NCBI GenBank assembly: GCA_000729835.1
Contig: JFHB01000028.1
Span: forward strand, 62,001 to 126,000
Reading direction: 5' to 3'
DNA: 64,000 bases
DNA from: Atkinsonella hypoxylon
Taxonomy: Eukaryota; Ascomycota; Sordariomycetes; Hypocreales; Clavicipitaceae
Under the pieces are notes generated by a model. That model was given only the letters and a program-made list of their open reading frames with translations, made no database searches and had not been told where the DNA came from. The position numbers and the translations under genes are program-made. Each line of letters opens with the position of its first letter. The stretch's first letter is position 1. Shown piece by piece: positions 1-10,737 of the stretch.

Positions 1-1085
1 CGTCAGAGTTCCACGCTGCAATCGCGGAAGGGGGATGGCTGGGCATCGCGCTGCCGGAATCCCTAGGCGGTTCGGGCTTGGGCATATCGGAGGCAACGAT
101 GATGATGCAGACAATCACCGAGTCTGGAGCGGGGATGGGTGGAGCACAGGCAATTCACGCCAATGTGTATGCGACTCAGCCGCTTGCTAAGTTTGGTTCC
201 CAGCAGCAATTGAAAGAGACCATTCCCAACATCATCTCTGGGAGGTGGCGGACGTGTTTTGGGGTTACAGAACCGAATGCTGGGCTGAATACACTTGGTC
301 TATCCACAAGTGCCGAGAAAATGGCTGATGGCTACGCTATCAGTGGACAGAAGATCTGGATCACATGCGCGCAAGTCGCGTCCAAGATGATCTTGTTGGC
401 GAGGACAACTGCCCGAGAAGTAGTTAGTAAGGCCAGCGAGGGGCTTTCTCTGTTCTGCATCGAAATTGACAAGTCGCAGCCGGGCTTGGAGCTACGGCGC
501 ATTAAGAAGATGGGTGGGCGAGCAGTAGATGCCAATGCGGTCTTCTTTGATAATTACCGCGTGCCCTCATCGTCGTTGATAGGCGAAGAAGGTCGCGGCT
601 TTCAGATGATTCTTCACGGCATGAACGCAGAACGGTGTCTGTTAGCAGGGGAAGCCCTTGGTCTCGGATATGCTGCTCTTTGCCGAGCAGCATCGTATGC
701 AAAGGAGCGAGTTGTTTTTGGCCGACCCATTGGCATGAACCAAGGCGTGGCCCATCCTCTCGCCGACGCCTACGTCAAGCTCGAGGCTGCCAAACTGGCA
801 ACGTACCATGCTGCTAGATTATATGACCAGAGGAGCTCGGATCTGTCGACTAAACAAGACGCGGTTGGGGTGGCGGCTAATAGCGCAAAATACGTGGCAG
901 CGGAAGCAGCATTTACGGCATGCGAGAGAGCAGTTCTGGCTCTAGGTGGCATGGGTTACGCTGCTGAATATGACGTAGAGAGGTGGTTCAGAGATTGTCT
1001 GGTTCCGCGTATTGCCCCGGTTAGCAGGGAAATGATACTGAATTACATTGGCGAGAGGGTGTTGAAGCTACCGAGGAGTTATTAG
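1..1085 (+). CDS. Acyl-CoA dehydrogenase, 3' part (start lies left of the window)
   Basis: FAD-dependent enzyme that oxidises the alpha-beta bond of an acyl-CoA in fatty-acid or branched-chain breakdown. The frame is already open at base 3, before the first in-frame ATG at 78, and reads GGWLGIALPESLGGSGLG, the usual N-terminal-domain helix, so the gene begins outside the window. Next come the middle-domain motif CFGVTEPNAGLNT, a K-x-W-I-T strand and the C-terminal signature ALGGMGYAAEYDVERWFRD that contacts FAD and the partner subunit. The first signature has Leu-Asn where Ser/Thr-Asp is usual. The end (VPRIAPVSREMILNYIGE) lacks the common YEGT catalytic-Glu motif, so the substrate class is open. 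No SKL-like peroxisomal signal is present (ends in PRSY). It converges with the MFS gene on the other strand. Confidence 0.93.
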   Translation, partial: SEFHAAIAEGGWLGIALPESLGGSGLGISEATMMMQTITESGAGMGGAQAIHANVYATQPLAKFGSQQQLKETIPNIISGRWRTCFGVTEPNAGLNTLGLSTSAEKMADGYAISGQKIWITCAQVASKMILLARTTAREVVSKASEGLSLFCIEIDKSQPGLELRRIKKMGGRAVDANAVFFDNYRVPSSSLIGEEGRGFQMILHGMNAERCLLAGEALGLGYAALCRAASYAKERVVFGRPIGMNQGVAHPLADAYVKLEAAKLATYHAARLYDQRSSDLSTKQDAVGVAANSAKYVAAEAAFTACERAVLALGGMGYAAEYDVERWFRDCLVPRIAPVSREMILNYIGERVLKLPRSY

Positions 1086-1640
1086 TGCAACTTAGCGATC
1101 GTGATTGAGTAGGACAGTCAGTCGGAAGACGATCAGATTCAGAAGTCCCCCAAATTTCGAAGGGGAAAAACGGTCACCAGTAACTGTCTATATATCAAGG
1201 TTACAAACAGCATGATTTCTCCAGACCAAATTTCAAGATTAGGCAATCGAGTATGCCATGTCGCAGCGCTGATGGATTTGTGAGTGGGCGTGGGCTGTCA
1301 CCCGGCTGGTGATGACCAACTTTGGAACATCAGCGTATACAGACCGGCTTATGCCAACGTCGATATTTCAATCTTATTCATAGTCGTTGGAGGGTGGTCA
1401 TGCCCCTTGGTCATTTGGGCTTGTTGCAGACTGATGATTTTCTCCTGCTAAAGTGTTGAACCTTCTGGGCAGATCGCCCTAATGTGCAGCTTTGGCGCAT
1501 GCGCATCTTGAAATAGTGTATGTACAATATGTGAACATTGTTGATGAATCATGCATCTATGCAGCCTAAGCTACGAGACCTGCTGGAAGTGAGCATGATT
1601 TATATATCTGCTCTACTGGAGCCTAGACCACTACTGGATT
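1086..1640. other. Convergent 3' intergenic region
   Basis: About 555 bases between the 3' ends of the acyl-CoA dehydrogenase and the MFS gene. I see no gene, RNA or repeat; it should hold the two 3' UTRs. Confidence 0.6.
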
Positions 1641-3306
1641 CTACAAATACCACCTAAACTCCGGTGAACCCGGGCCGTCCCTCAATTTTAGAGTCGGTAC
1701 ATGCCTCGCCTCAACCTTACAACCGGCCTTTTGGTCGCGTCTCTGATTGTCAAAAATCATGTACAGACCGAAGAGACCGGCAATCAAAGCGCCGATCACT
1801 CCAAAACAAGCTGCAGTGATGAGCGCAGGCAAGTACTTTGGCGCATCGCGCTCACGGAAGATATGGCTCGCCACGAGACCCATGACGTTTGCCAACGGGA
1901 CACCCACAGAAGTCAGCGTGACGCGACGGCCCTCGTGGGCAATGTTGTTGTTGTACCACGTTGATAAGAGGACGGATGGAGCAGACGTGCCCAAGCACAT
2001 CATAAAGGTAGCAAAGTATGCAACCTGTACTTGGGCGTGAATGTCGCTCAGAGCAGCGTAAATGATGAAACCGATAAAGGTAAGACTGAAGCCGAGCACA
2101 ATGAAGGGGAACCGAATGCGCGAAAGGTCGGACGCGAAGGCCAGCACGAGCAGCATCAACGCACCGGTGACATTTGGTGCAATAGTGTACAAGTTCGTCT
2201 TAAGAGTCGAATAGCCTAGCCGTTGAATGATTTGGGGAAGAAACAGCGCAACTGACTGAAGCGGCACGCCTAGACACACCTCGATGGCCAAGAATGCGTA
2301 CGAAGAAGGATATTTGAAGATTTGCAGCGCCTCCCTGAAACTGAACTCTTCGGACACGACTGAGGACGAATCAACCTGGATACGATGTAAAGCGAGACCC
2401 TTCTCCTCCTCACTCAGAAATTTGGCTGTAGCGGCACTCCTCGGAAGATACCAATACGCAAAAATAGCGAACAAGACTGTGACAGAACCCTCGATCAAGA
2501 ACAGATATCTCCACGCGGACATGTTCGACTTGATGTGGAACACTCCAAAGGCAAGGAGTCCACTGAACGCGTTGGCAATGTTGGAAGCAGCGTAGAAAAT
2601 GGCCAGCCGGCGGGCTAGCTCGCCGCGGCGATAAAATGTCGTCAGGTAGTAAATCACCACGGGGAAGAATGCGGCTTCTGCCATGCCTAGGAACCAGCGG
2701 ACGGCGAAAATGCCACTGAAGTTCTGGGTCGCGGCGGTAAAGAGCGTCATGGATCCAAACGTGAGCATCATGACAGGGAGCGCACGGGCAGGGCCGTATT
2801 TCTTGCCAAGCATAGCAAATAGTGGTGCAAAAACAACGAAGGGGACGAAGAAAATCGACACGATGAGGTTGTACTGTCCGTCTTTGAAGTGAAGATCTGG
2901 TTTTTGCGACTTTGGTCAGGCGGCGCTGCATTATTGCAATCGTGAGGGACTACAGAATGGAAAACATTGATCTCGGCACCTTTGCTAAGTCCATTTGTCT
3001 GAGCATTGCTTAGGTTGCCCTTGTCGAGCGCATTGAACAGATCTGTCGGTACGCCGTTGTTAGCAGCCTTCAAACTATCCCTTGAGGAGTCCACATATTT
3101 AGCCAACGCAAGGTAATCGACTTACACATCGCGCCCAATACTGGCATAAGACGAACATCGAATTTAAAACATAATCTATGCTCAGCAGCTTGATCTACCA
3201 CGCATGTGGTGTCATCGTACAGACTATCCTCCGCACATTCTTCGTGCTCATGTGCGTGACCGTTTTTGTTTACGGCCGTGATCTCTGCAGACGACGCGGC
3301 AGCCAT
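1641..3306 (-). CDS. MFS transporter, Dal5/allantoate-permease-like (anion:cation symporter family)
   Basis: Plasma-membrane proton symporter of the family that imports allantoate, vitamins and other organic anions. Hand-built model: exons 3306-3126, 3042-2980 and 2896-1641, with introns of 83 bp each; 1500 nt, 499 residues. The first junction makes LPVLGAMY-LFNALDKGNLSNA, the family's TM1 region with the typical D-K/R-x-N-x-x-N-A; the second joins GLSK to DLHFKDGQYN, the usual loop before TM2. The rest is a chain of hydrophobic helices with SRIRFPF- and NNN-type loops and ends in PGSPEFRWYL, close to the FxY/WxL-type end of Dal5 relatives. The N-terminus is His/Glu-rich and cytosolic. It lies 571 bp downstream of the D-serine dehydratase on the same strand, so a linked substrate is possible. 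Substrate unknown. Confidence 0.92.
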
Positions 3307-3877
3307 GCGAATGTCAGACGCGACCGTGAAGGGCGCTCAATTTAATACTCAGTATTTTGGCGGGAACGGCGAAGTCAAGTCTGTTTCGAGAATAACAGTC
3401 GTGCTTGATCAAGAATCTTTCATCATCTGAGCCCTTAGACTGGTCCTCCTCCCTGGCTTGTTTGAAGCACCGCACAAGAATCCTCGTTACACAAAGCTCA
3501 GTTGAAGTTACACAGATCCCACAGTAGATGCGCGGAAGGGCTTACCTTTCACACAGATAAAGAAAAAAAAGTGGCCGGTCGTTACTCACAACTCTAGGTA
3601 CTGGGCCGGCCACTCTTTGGCCCGTGTTTCATCTTCTCTATCGCGCTCTTCTGCGTCAAATTTGCTAGTGCTTAATGACACTGACTGCATCAGGCATTAC
3701 ATTTCTAAGTGGTGTGTTAGCGCGTCCTCCCCTTCACCCCCTTTCGCTTGGTTCGTTTGTTTGCAGGGCAAGTCCATTCTCGTCGACGAAATACACCGCA
3801 ACTCCACAGCTCCTTGGTATGCTATCGTATTTCTTTCTGAACTTGTTTTAATATGCCGGCTTCCTTGCTGCCATGAT
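3307..3877. other. Intergenic region, upstream of the MFS gene
   Basis: 571 bases between the head-to-tail D-serine dehydratase and MFS genes. It must hold the MFS promoter. I see no further gene and no clear site apart from a short A-run near 3563. Confidence 0.55.
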
Positions 3878-5450
3878 TCACCACGCTCTAGCCTTAATCC
3901 AAATGTCGACGATCTCGTCCTCTTTTCCAGATATATCCTCGTCCACGACAAAGTACCACCCATAGTGACTACTGGTGATACAGGCATGGTTCGGCCACAT
4001 CCTGATTTTTCCCCCGACCTTGGGGAGGCTCTGGTCCGGCTGGGTGAACCTAGCCTGTGGGTTTCCAGATCTCCATGTCAAAACACCATGTTCTTGTGAA
4101 AAGCGACCGACGATCCAGCCGCGAAAATCTTCAACATTCGGCTTTGGCAGTTCAATGCCCTGTCTATTCCAGGGAGTCAACATGGCCATCCCCTCGTAGG
4201 CTTTACAAGGCTCTCTCGCTAGTGCCAGGGCACCTGCGCCAATCAAGGCTTCATCAGAGCCATTGATACCACGACCCGGATAATTGCTGTGTACTTCTGC
4301 GAGAATCGTAAGAGCGATGTCTCCCCAGGAGAGCCTGGAGGCATTAATGCTGTGCGCTGCCAATTGTTGTAGGTCCAAGATTGGGTAAACTCCAGCATGG
4401 ATCTCAACGATATGGCCGTTGTCCCTGACGGAGTCGAACAGATCAGAAAGTGACTTTACTTCAGTTCTCAGCTCTTCGGTAATATTATTCTCATCTCGTT
4501 CTTCTGTCGTGGTTATCAAATTTTGGACGGCCAGTGATGTTGGCGAGGCTCCGGCAGAAACGACCAGAGCAGGCAGGTTCGAAACGGAATTTTCTGTGGC
4601 CCTGGATTTTAATCGATCAGCACCTTTTAGCATAGCAGTAATCTCAGCGCGCATCATCTCGATTGCTGCTGTTCTGCCTTCACCATTGTATGAGTGACCT
4701 GCGTGTGAGTACAGGCCAGACATAATAATCTTGCCCTGGCCATGGGCTTCCAGGGCCGCATCGGCCAATTGCAGAAATCTATCGCTCTGCGCCTGGACGC
4801 CAGCCCTGCGTCCTCCCATATCAATCTTGATGTATGCATGGGGCAATACACTGGATAGAGTTTGGAAATGGGAAATGACCGAAATTTGTGCTGGGTCGTC
4901 AAGCAGCACTGATACACTGCCTTCACCTAGTTCCTCAGCTATAGCGGCCAATCGAGATACGGCATTTTGAGAAATTGGTAACCCATAGAGTACCTGTTTT
5001 CGTTTAAACTATTCGTCAGTCGCCGCATTCGCAAAATACAGTGCTTTAAGGACCGTACATTGACTTTTCGCCCGATCCGCCTGTGCTCCTTCAGCATAGG
5101 CAGGAGGAACTCTGCCTCCGCCAGGGTTGACACAATGAGGTTCACCGGTCTGCTAGTATCTGACCCAACCTGAAACCGAGTAATTTCCACCGTCTAATTG
5201 CAGGTCAGCAGGCTGCTATTTCGACTGTCTGCGTTGGGTGCAAGAGGCAATAGACCTTGTGTGTCTTCACATGAGCCCTCCAGCCTAGACCGAGCTGATT
5301 GCATGTCTGCAGCATACGCTCGCAATTTCTTCTGACAGCTGCAACATTTATGACTGCGGCCGGCGTGGGAACATCCCGTATTGACTTGCCAATATACAGC
5401 TTTGCCAGGGTGTCCCGCGGCGACAGGGGATACAGATCGGTTGAAGACAT
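3878..5450 (-). CDS. DSD1: D-serine dehydratase (eukaryotic DSD1 type, PLP- and zinc-dependent)
   Basis: Converts D-serine to pyruvate and ammonia in the cytosol. Model: exons 5450-5256, 5193-5059 and 4993-3878 (introns of 62 and 65 bp), 481 residues. The first junction gives RAHVKTHK-TVEITRFQVG; the first Lys of VKTHK (about residue 62) is the expected PLP-binding Lys of the fold-III (alanine-racemase N-terminal) barrel. The second junction gives RKVN-VLYGLPIS. Also visible: KIDMGGRRAGV, GLYSHAGHSY, SAGASPTS, the EIHAGVYP segment and PNHAC near the C-terminus, whose His and Cys bind zinc in the yeast enzyme. About 40-50 residues longer than yeast Dsd1, partly from a Glu/Asp-rich loop (ERDENNITEELR). 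The start at 5450 is an ATG just before the conserved helix. It lies upstream of the MFS gene on the same strand. Confidence 0.93.
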
Positions 5451-7135
5451 GCTTTCGCGACGGGGTTAGAACGTTGATGAAGGCCTTGGCAAGTTGCATG
5501 AGGTCGTCCCTGCCACGAGCTTTGTGTGTTTCCACTGTCACTCAGATTGCATCAGTGGAATAAATGAATGGTTAGACATCGGGTTGCCCAGTGATACGAG
5601 AATTCTGGGCAAATATCGACTTGTGGCGTGGTCAGGTCGCAATTTTTTGCGATCTCAGAATGCTCCGCATAGGCTATTACGCCAGGCAGTGCCAAGATTG
5701 CGGCTGTGAGCGTAGGGGCACTCACCAGACGATTCATCGCATCCACCAGCGTGCCGTAGGTACCCGACAGCCTCTCACGGCGGCACACATGCATATGTAT
5801 ATCCAGCTACTATTCGTGTAGCCCTGACCCCATCGAACGTAGCACGTCCTTTGTTCTTTATTATCTCACAGTTATGGAAATGGAAGTTCATCATCTTGCA
5901 GCCCACGTGCAACACATCTCAGTACCCTACTGCCTTATTACCCTATTACCCTACTACCCTACTACCCTACTATATCTGGCTAGTTTCTGGTACTTGGCTA
6001 GAGATCGTCTCAATTGGTGGAGAGGCTCAGATTGAAACTCCGTCAATGATTCTACTAGTGGGAAATTATGTGCTTGGACTTGACACTATTGACGCAATCG
6101 GTTCCTGGGCGGCATACTCTCCTTTCTTGGAAATGATCTCGGCCAAATGCATCTTGAGCTAATCTAAGAGACATGGAGAACGTGCATTTCGAGTTCCAAG
6201 CAACACCCGTCATCACGCGCTATAAGCAAGGAATGTGTATCTCAGCCGCGCAGACATCAGACTTGCACACAGTTACTATCTTCCAGGCCCCCATACTTTA
6301 TTTCTCTGGTCAATCTGGTCAAAGTCTGAGTTAGACCAATCTGCTGCTGTGGAACAAGAATACAGGAGAGACAAGGGACTTGAGCGGCATGAGTCAATTG
6401 CGCCCTGGCAACTGAGTTCGCCATACCGGCTTGCAAAGCTCTCTTTGGTCAGGAATATATACATATGTCCGCCTCGAGAAAGGAGCAAGTGTGGTTGGAG
6501 ATGATGAAACAACACGCGGGAGGGACCATGAGACAACTCAAGATACGGTCTTATCTCGCTGTAACGCAGCTCGTAGCAAGCGGCCCGTGTCAAACCAGTG
6601 TGTACACCGCAACATTCCCTCTCCACAACCCCACGTCAAGCAGAGTATGCGGTGAGGAAAAGTGGTGGCTCCGCCACCGAGCAGCAAGCCAGATATTTCA
6701 CCTAACTCGCCCCAGTATGCAAAACTATCATCCCGGAAATGTAGCGCCAAAATCCTATCCAAGTCATCAGCAAGCCCCACGGCCATATCGAAACGTGTCA
6801 AAAAAGAGCATGTCACTGTCCACGTTAGTAGATGAAATAAAATGAAGCGAAAAAAAAAAATCTCTCATTCCAGCAGGCCATGAAGAAAAATTCGACCTAA
6901 TGCTGCTCAACTGGATAGCCAGTAGCATTGAAAAAGCAAAGTCAAATCGGCGCTATTCATCGTATCCGTTATAATACATAATCTGACTCATACTGGTTCT
7001 TGTTCTCGCTTCAACGTCCAAAATTCATGCTTCCTGTCCCTTGCGGGGGAGTGTATTCTTGTACAAATGAATTGTTGAGTATGGATCCGTAACGCCCAGG
7101 GGTATTATGTATAGTTTTACAGAGGGGATGGGCCC
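5451..7135. other. Gene-free interval between DSD1 and the poly(A) polymerase
   Basis: About 1.7 kb. Open frames here are short, overlap on both strands and match nothing I know. It contains the CCCTA-type minisatellite at 5924-5974 and an A-run near 6850. The DSD1 promoter must lie at its left side. Confidence 0.5.
5924..5974. repeat. Short 8-bp minisatellite, telomere-like units
   Basis: Units CCCTATTA and CCCTACTA follow one another (about five, the first ones imperfect). They resemble CCCTAA telomere units but are 8 bases long, so this is probably a simple minisatellite rather than a true interstitial telomere. Confidence 0.7.
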
Positions 7136-9429
7136 TTAGTCTGAACAGGGCCCAAGGGTGGTTTCATGGACGTGTCGAAGATATTCCCTTTGTTGGCGGA
7201 AGGAGGAATAGTCACCTTGTAGGATGGAATCAAGGATACCTCCCGAGTTGGGATTTCGAGCAATGTACTGCATTTGGTCTCTTAATGCGTAATATGCGTC
7301 TTCGAAACGTGCCATGATGGCATTGGTGTTGGAGGAGCCCCCTGAGATGTCATTTGCAGGATTATTCGGGTCAATGATTGACAAGCGGTCTCTATTCTTG
7401 TACGTGAAGGATGAAACTTCGGACTGGATAGAATGTCAGTGTTCAAGCGCCGCGGTCAGCGCTCGCTGTGCTCCATAAGTGAGGGAAAAAATCGATGGTA
7501 TTTGGCGCTGTTGCTCACCTTTCTGATGTACCCTACGGGTCGGGTCAGTGAGATTGCGTTAGTTTCATACTGAAATTGCCGGCCGTAAAGCTCGAAGAAT
7601 TCCAATAGCATCTCGCCAAGATTGTGTTCTGGGACTATGCTTCGGCTTTGAACGTGAGGCATTAACTGCAGCATGCTGACGACCAAGCATATGACTGAGA
7701 ATCCACCAATTCCTCCGTTGACTGGTTCATTCAGACCACGCATGAGCAAAAAGTGTTTGATCACCGTGACGAGAATGGGCATAGCAGGATATTGTTCCTT
7801 CCATGCTAGGAACGTGTCGATAGCCCCAACTCCGCCCAGGTTCTCAAATGACACGTCTACTTTGAGCCCTGTGACCTTGTCTACAAATTTGACTAAGGGG
7901 ATCCGTGCATGTGCAATAACTTCAATAGAGCTCGCATCAGCAATATGCTGCATAGACAGGAACTTCGAGAACTTGTACAGCCAGTTCTTAGCGCTCAGGT
8001 ATGTTGGTGGCCCACCGCGCATATAACTGGCTGAGCAAACGACCAAATCCATATCCGCCGTTGGGAGATAAAGACCCGACATAAAGGAACCAAAAGGATG
8101 GACCTGGGCAGAAGCAAAGTTTCGTCCGTCACGTTTCATGGCTCTGCGCAAATTCTCGACAAGATTGTCACGGATACGTTGCTCGAAATTGCGCGGTCGG
8201 ACATACTCGTAGAAGTCCATGATTTCTTTATGTAATCTATGAAAAATCATCAGTATCAAGCAAACCCGAGAATTTCAGTACGAATACCGTTTAGCATACC
8301 GGAATGCCATGTTATGAGTATTGGTGTGATCATATATCTGCCAAGGACATGGGTCCTCATTCCTTTTGACAGACCATGCCGCGGTTACGGTACCTTTGGA
8401 GGGTTTCGTAGTTGCTTTTTTCAACTGGCCGTATTCAGGCGGTTTGATTTCGTCGTTCGCCGTACGTTTCCTTGATCCAAGTGGTCCGGATCGGTCTGGT
8501 GCTGGCAAGCCAACGTCTCTCACTGTAATGGCTGTCTGGCGATCATGAGACACAATGTCGGGTCCTAGAGGAGGCGGTGGTGGAAGCTCAGCAGGAGGAG
8601 GTGGCACTCCCACTGCAGATTCGTCCTCTTCCTCGTCCTCGTCGTCCTCATCTTCCGTCAGATCAAACGACAGGAAGTCCTCCGCTTCTGCAGGAGTATC
8701 TGGCTTAACCAGCTCTTCCAGTCTCGCTTTGCGAATGAGCTTCACCACGTCTCGTTTTTTTTGTGTCGTCTCATCGGAACAGGGTAATGCAGTGTAAGGA
8801 TCTGGATTCGACCACTTGGGCACTTCCTCCGCCTGCTCTAATGTCTTGTCCGTGCGCGAACGCTTTCTTGTAGGTTCTCCGGCGTCTGATGCGGAGGATA
8901 TGTCCATCTCAAGTTCATCGTCGTCCGACAGATCGTCCAGATCTCGAAACTTGGCTCCTCCTCCATCGTCCACTCTTTCCTCATGGACATTAAATGTCGC
9001 GCCCGATATGAGGGCTCGTTCGGAAGGATGAGGGGGCGGCTGCCAACGTCGCCCTGGCCTCCCTCGTGTACCCCATCGATCTCTTGGCGGGCCTCTATTG
9101 GCAAATGAGTGACCATTCGGTGGATGGTCTACGATGCCAGCAGGTTTGTCAACGCGAAAAGTGAAATCGCCTTGCGGCACCTGAGGTCGATAGGACTCAT
9201 ACGAGTCTGACGAACGAGGTGCGTCATTTCGGCGACCATATGAATTGTCGCGATTACTCCTTCTGCCATCTCCCGGCCTCCAGGTATCAGTTCGCTGTGC
9301 CAATCTATCGTAGGAGCTTGACGGCGGCGGTGGCGGCAGCAGCCGGCGCATTGGCTTTGCTGATTGACGTGATTTCCAATTCTTTGCGCGATCTCTGTCG
9401 TCACTGTGCTTCTTCCGATTTTTAGCCAT
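7136..9429 (-). CDS. Non-canonical poly(A) polymerase, Trf4/Cid14 type (TRAMP complex)
   Basis: Nuclear nucleotidyltransferase that adds short A-tails to aberrant RNAs and hands them to the exosome. Model: exons 9429-8300, 8236-7519 and 7423-7136 (introns 63 and 95 bp), 711 residues. The first 370 residues are disordered: basic start, an acidic run (DEDDEDEEEDES) and PPPP stretches. Then LHKEIMDFYEYVRPRNFE, the catalytic motif GSFMSGLYLPTADMDLV (G-S plus two catalytic Asp), a third Asp in LKVDVSFEN, and the nucleotide-recognition motif SIIDPNNPANDISGG after the last intron. There is no RNA-recognition domain, as in Trf4, which relies on Air proteins. The intron-1 donor could also be 12 bases downstream in the gene (GTATTC instead of GTATGC), adding YAKR without changing frame; GTATGC fits the family better. 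Confidence 0.92.
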
Positions 9430-10350
9430 TTGGAGTAAGGGAGGAAGTGTTGATCAGCGTGTATTTGTAGTCATTTGTAGCTCAAATGAACAGTTGGGTC
9501 GGGCATTAAGCTGATGGCTGCTTTGGATCTCTGTAATGTGTTGTCGCAAAGTGGCCTGGTCGGAAAAATCGTGCTATGCGATAAAATCTCTGCGGGTCCA
9601 TCGCGGCACCGTCATGATTAGTCAGAAAAGGTCCAGTCTTGTAGTACGCGGCGGGTCCGTGGCATTTCCCTATGAATTATTCACTCCGTAATTCATATTA
9701 TTCTTCCATTCAGTAACTAGTATCAAAAGTCACGCAAATATTCCCTTAGGTAAGTCAACGGGACACAGAGTCTGGACCAAGAAGCGCAGCTGAGGTCTCA
9801 GATGCCATGCTAGCCGTGACCGGGTATGCTGACAATTGACAAAGCAAAAGTATTGCTCAATCTTCTCGTCCCTGTCCCTTTCATTGGCCACCGTCCAAAT
9901 TGTATTTGCCTACGGACGTAATGCACGTTGTATTAGTGCGCGTGCGTGCGCTGATTAAGGTTCACAGCAATGATTTGGTGGATGTGGCTACGATAGATTC
10001 TCGAGACAAGAGCGTTAGTATGCCGAGATGGCTGAGTTGCTAATCGGGTACTAATCGTCGTAGGATTTCAGAGCACATCAGGTTGGATAAAATTGACCAT
10101 GGATAACACATTTTTAACTATCGTAAAGTTACCAGGTAATGTATTATTAATATATTTATAGTGCCTTTATACCGAAGAAGTCTATGGAAATCCAAAGAAA
10201 TTATATCCGTGAGAGCCAACCTGAATGCAATATATATACAAATTAAATGTCGCCTATGTCTTTTAGAAGCCCTGTAGTTCTCCATAAACGCCGTGCAAGA
10301 ATCCACAGTATTACGCGCGATGATCATTGAAAGATCAGCCGAGTGTGACT
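9430..10350. other. Intergenic region upstream of the poly(A) polymerase
   Basis: About 920 bases with no supported gene. The right part (roughly 10,090-10,260) is locally AT-rich. It holds the poly(A) polymerase promoter and the 3' flank of the GPI-type gene. Confidence 0.5.
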
Positions 10351-10737
10351 TTATAAAGCCAAGGCAGCCATGATCACAGCAACTCCCATGGCCAAGAATG
10401 AGTTCTGGGCGTTCATTGACGCGCCGGCTGTCGGTCCGCCTGAGGGAAGAGCGCTGTTTGAGGCAGTGGGAGCCGGAGGCAGTCCGGTAGCCGTGGTGGA
10501 AATGCCGGTAGAGTTAGCCGAGGCGATCGGAGCCCCCGAAGCACTCGAAGGGATGGGGTATGGAGTAGAGCAGGGAGGCACAACCACAGTGGTATTTGCA
10601 GCGTAGCCAGTAGAAAGAGGTGGTGGCACAGTATTGGCTGTGGTGCCCATCGGTGGCTCAACAGCAAGCACAGCGGCCTGTGTGACGGCAGAGGCGGCCA
10701 ATATGGCGGAGAGAGTAGCTTGAGCAGTGAATCGCAT
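10351..10737 (-). CDS. Small secreted, probably GPI-anchored Ser/Thr/Pro-rich protein
   Basis: 128 residues in one exon. The chosen ATG (10737; context CCAAGATG) opens a clean signal peptide, MRFTAQATLSAILAASAVTQA. A longer frame upstream adds a poorly fitting His-rich stretch, so I rejected it. The middle is rich in Pro, Thr, Ser and Ala with several N-x-T/S sites (for example NTT and NST) and one Cys. The end has a small-residue region (GGPTAGASMN) followed by the hydrophobic tail FLAMGVAVIMAALAL, the layout of a GPI-attachment signal, so the mature protein would sit on the plasma membrane or cell wall. I do not recognise a named family; such proteins are common in moulds and diverge quickly. 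Confidence 0.72.
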   Translation of the reverse strand: MRFTAQATLSAILAASAVTQAAVLAVEPPMGTTANTVPPPLSTGYAANTTVVVPPCSTPYPIPSSASGAPIASANSTGISTTATGLPPAPTASNSALPSGGPTAGASMNAQNSFLAMGVAVIMAALAL

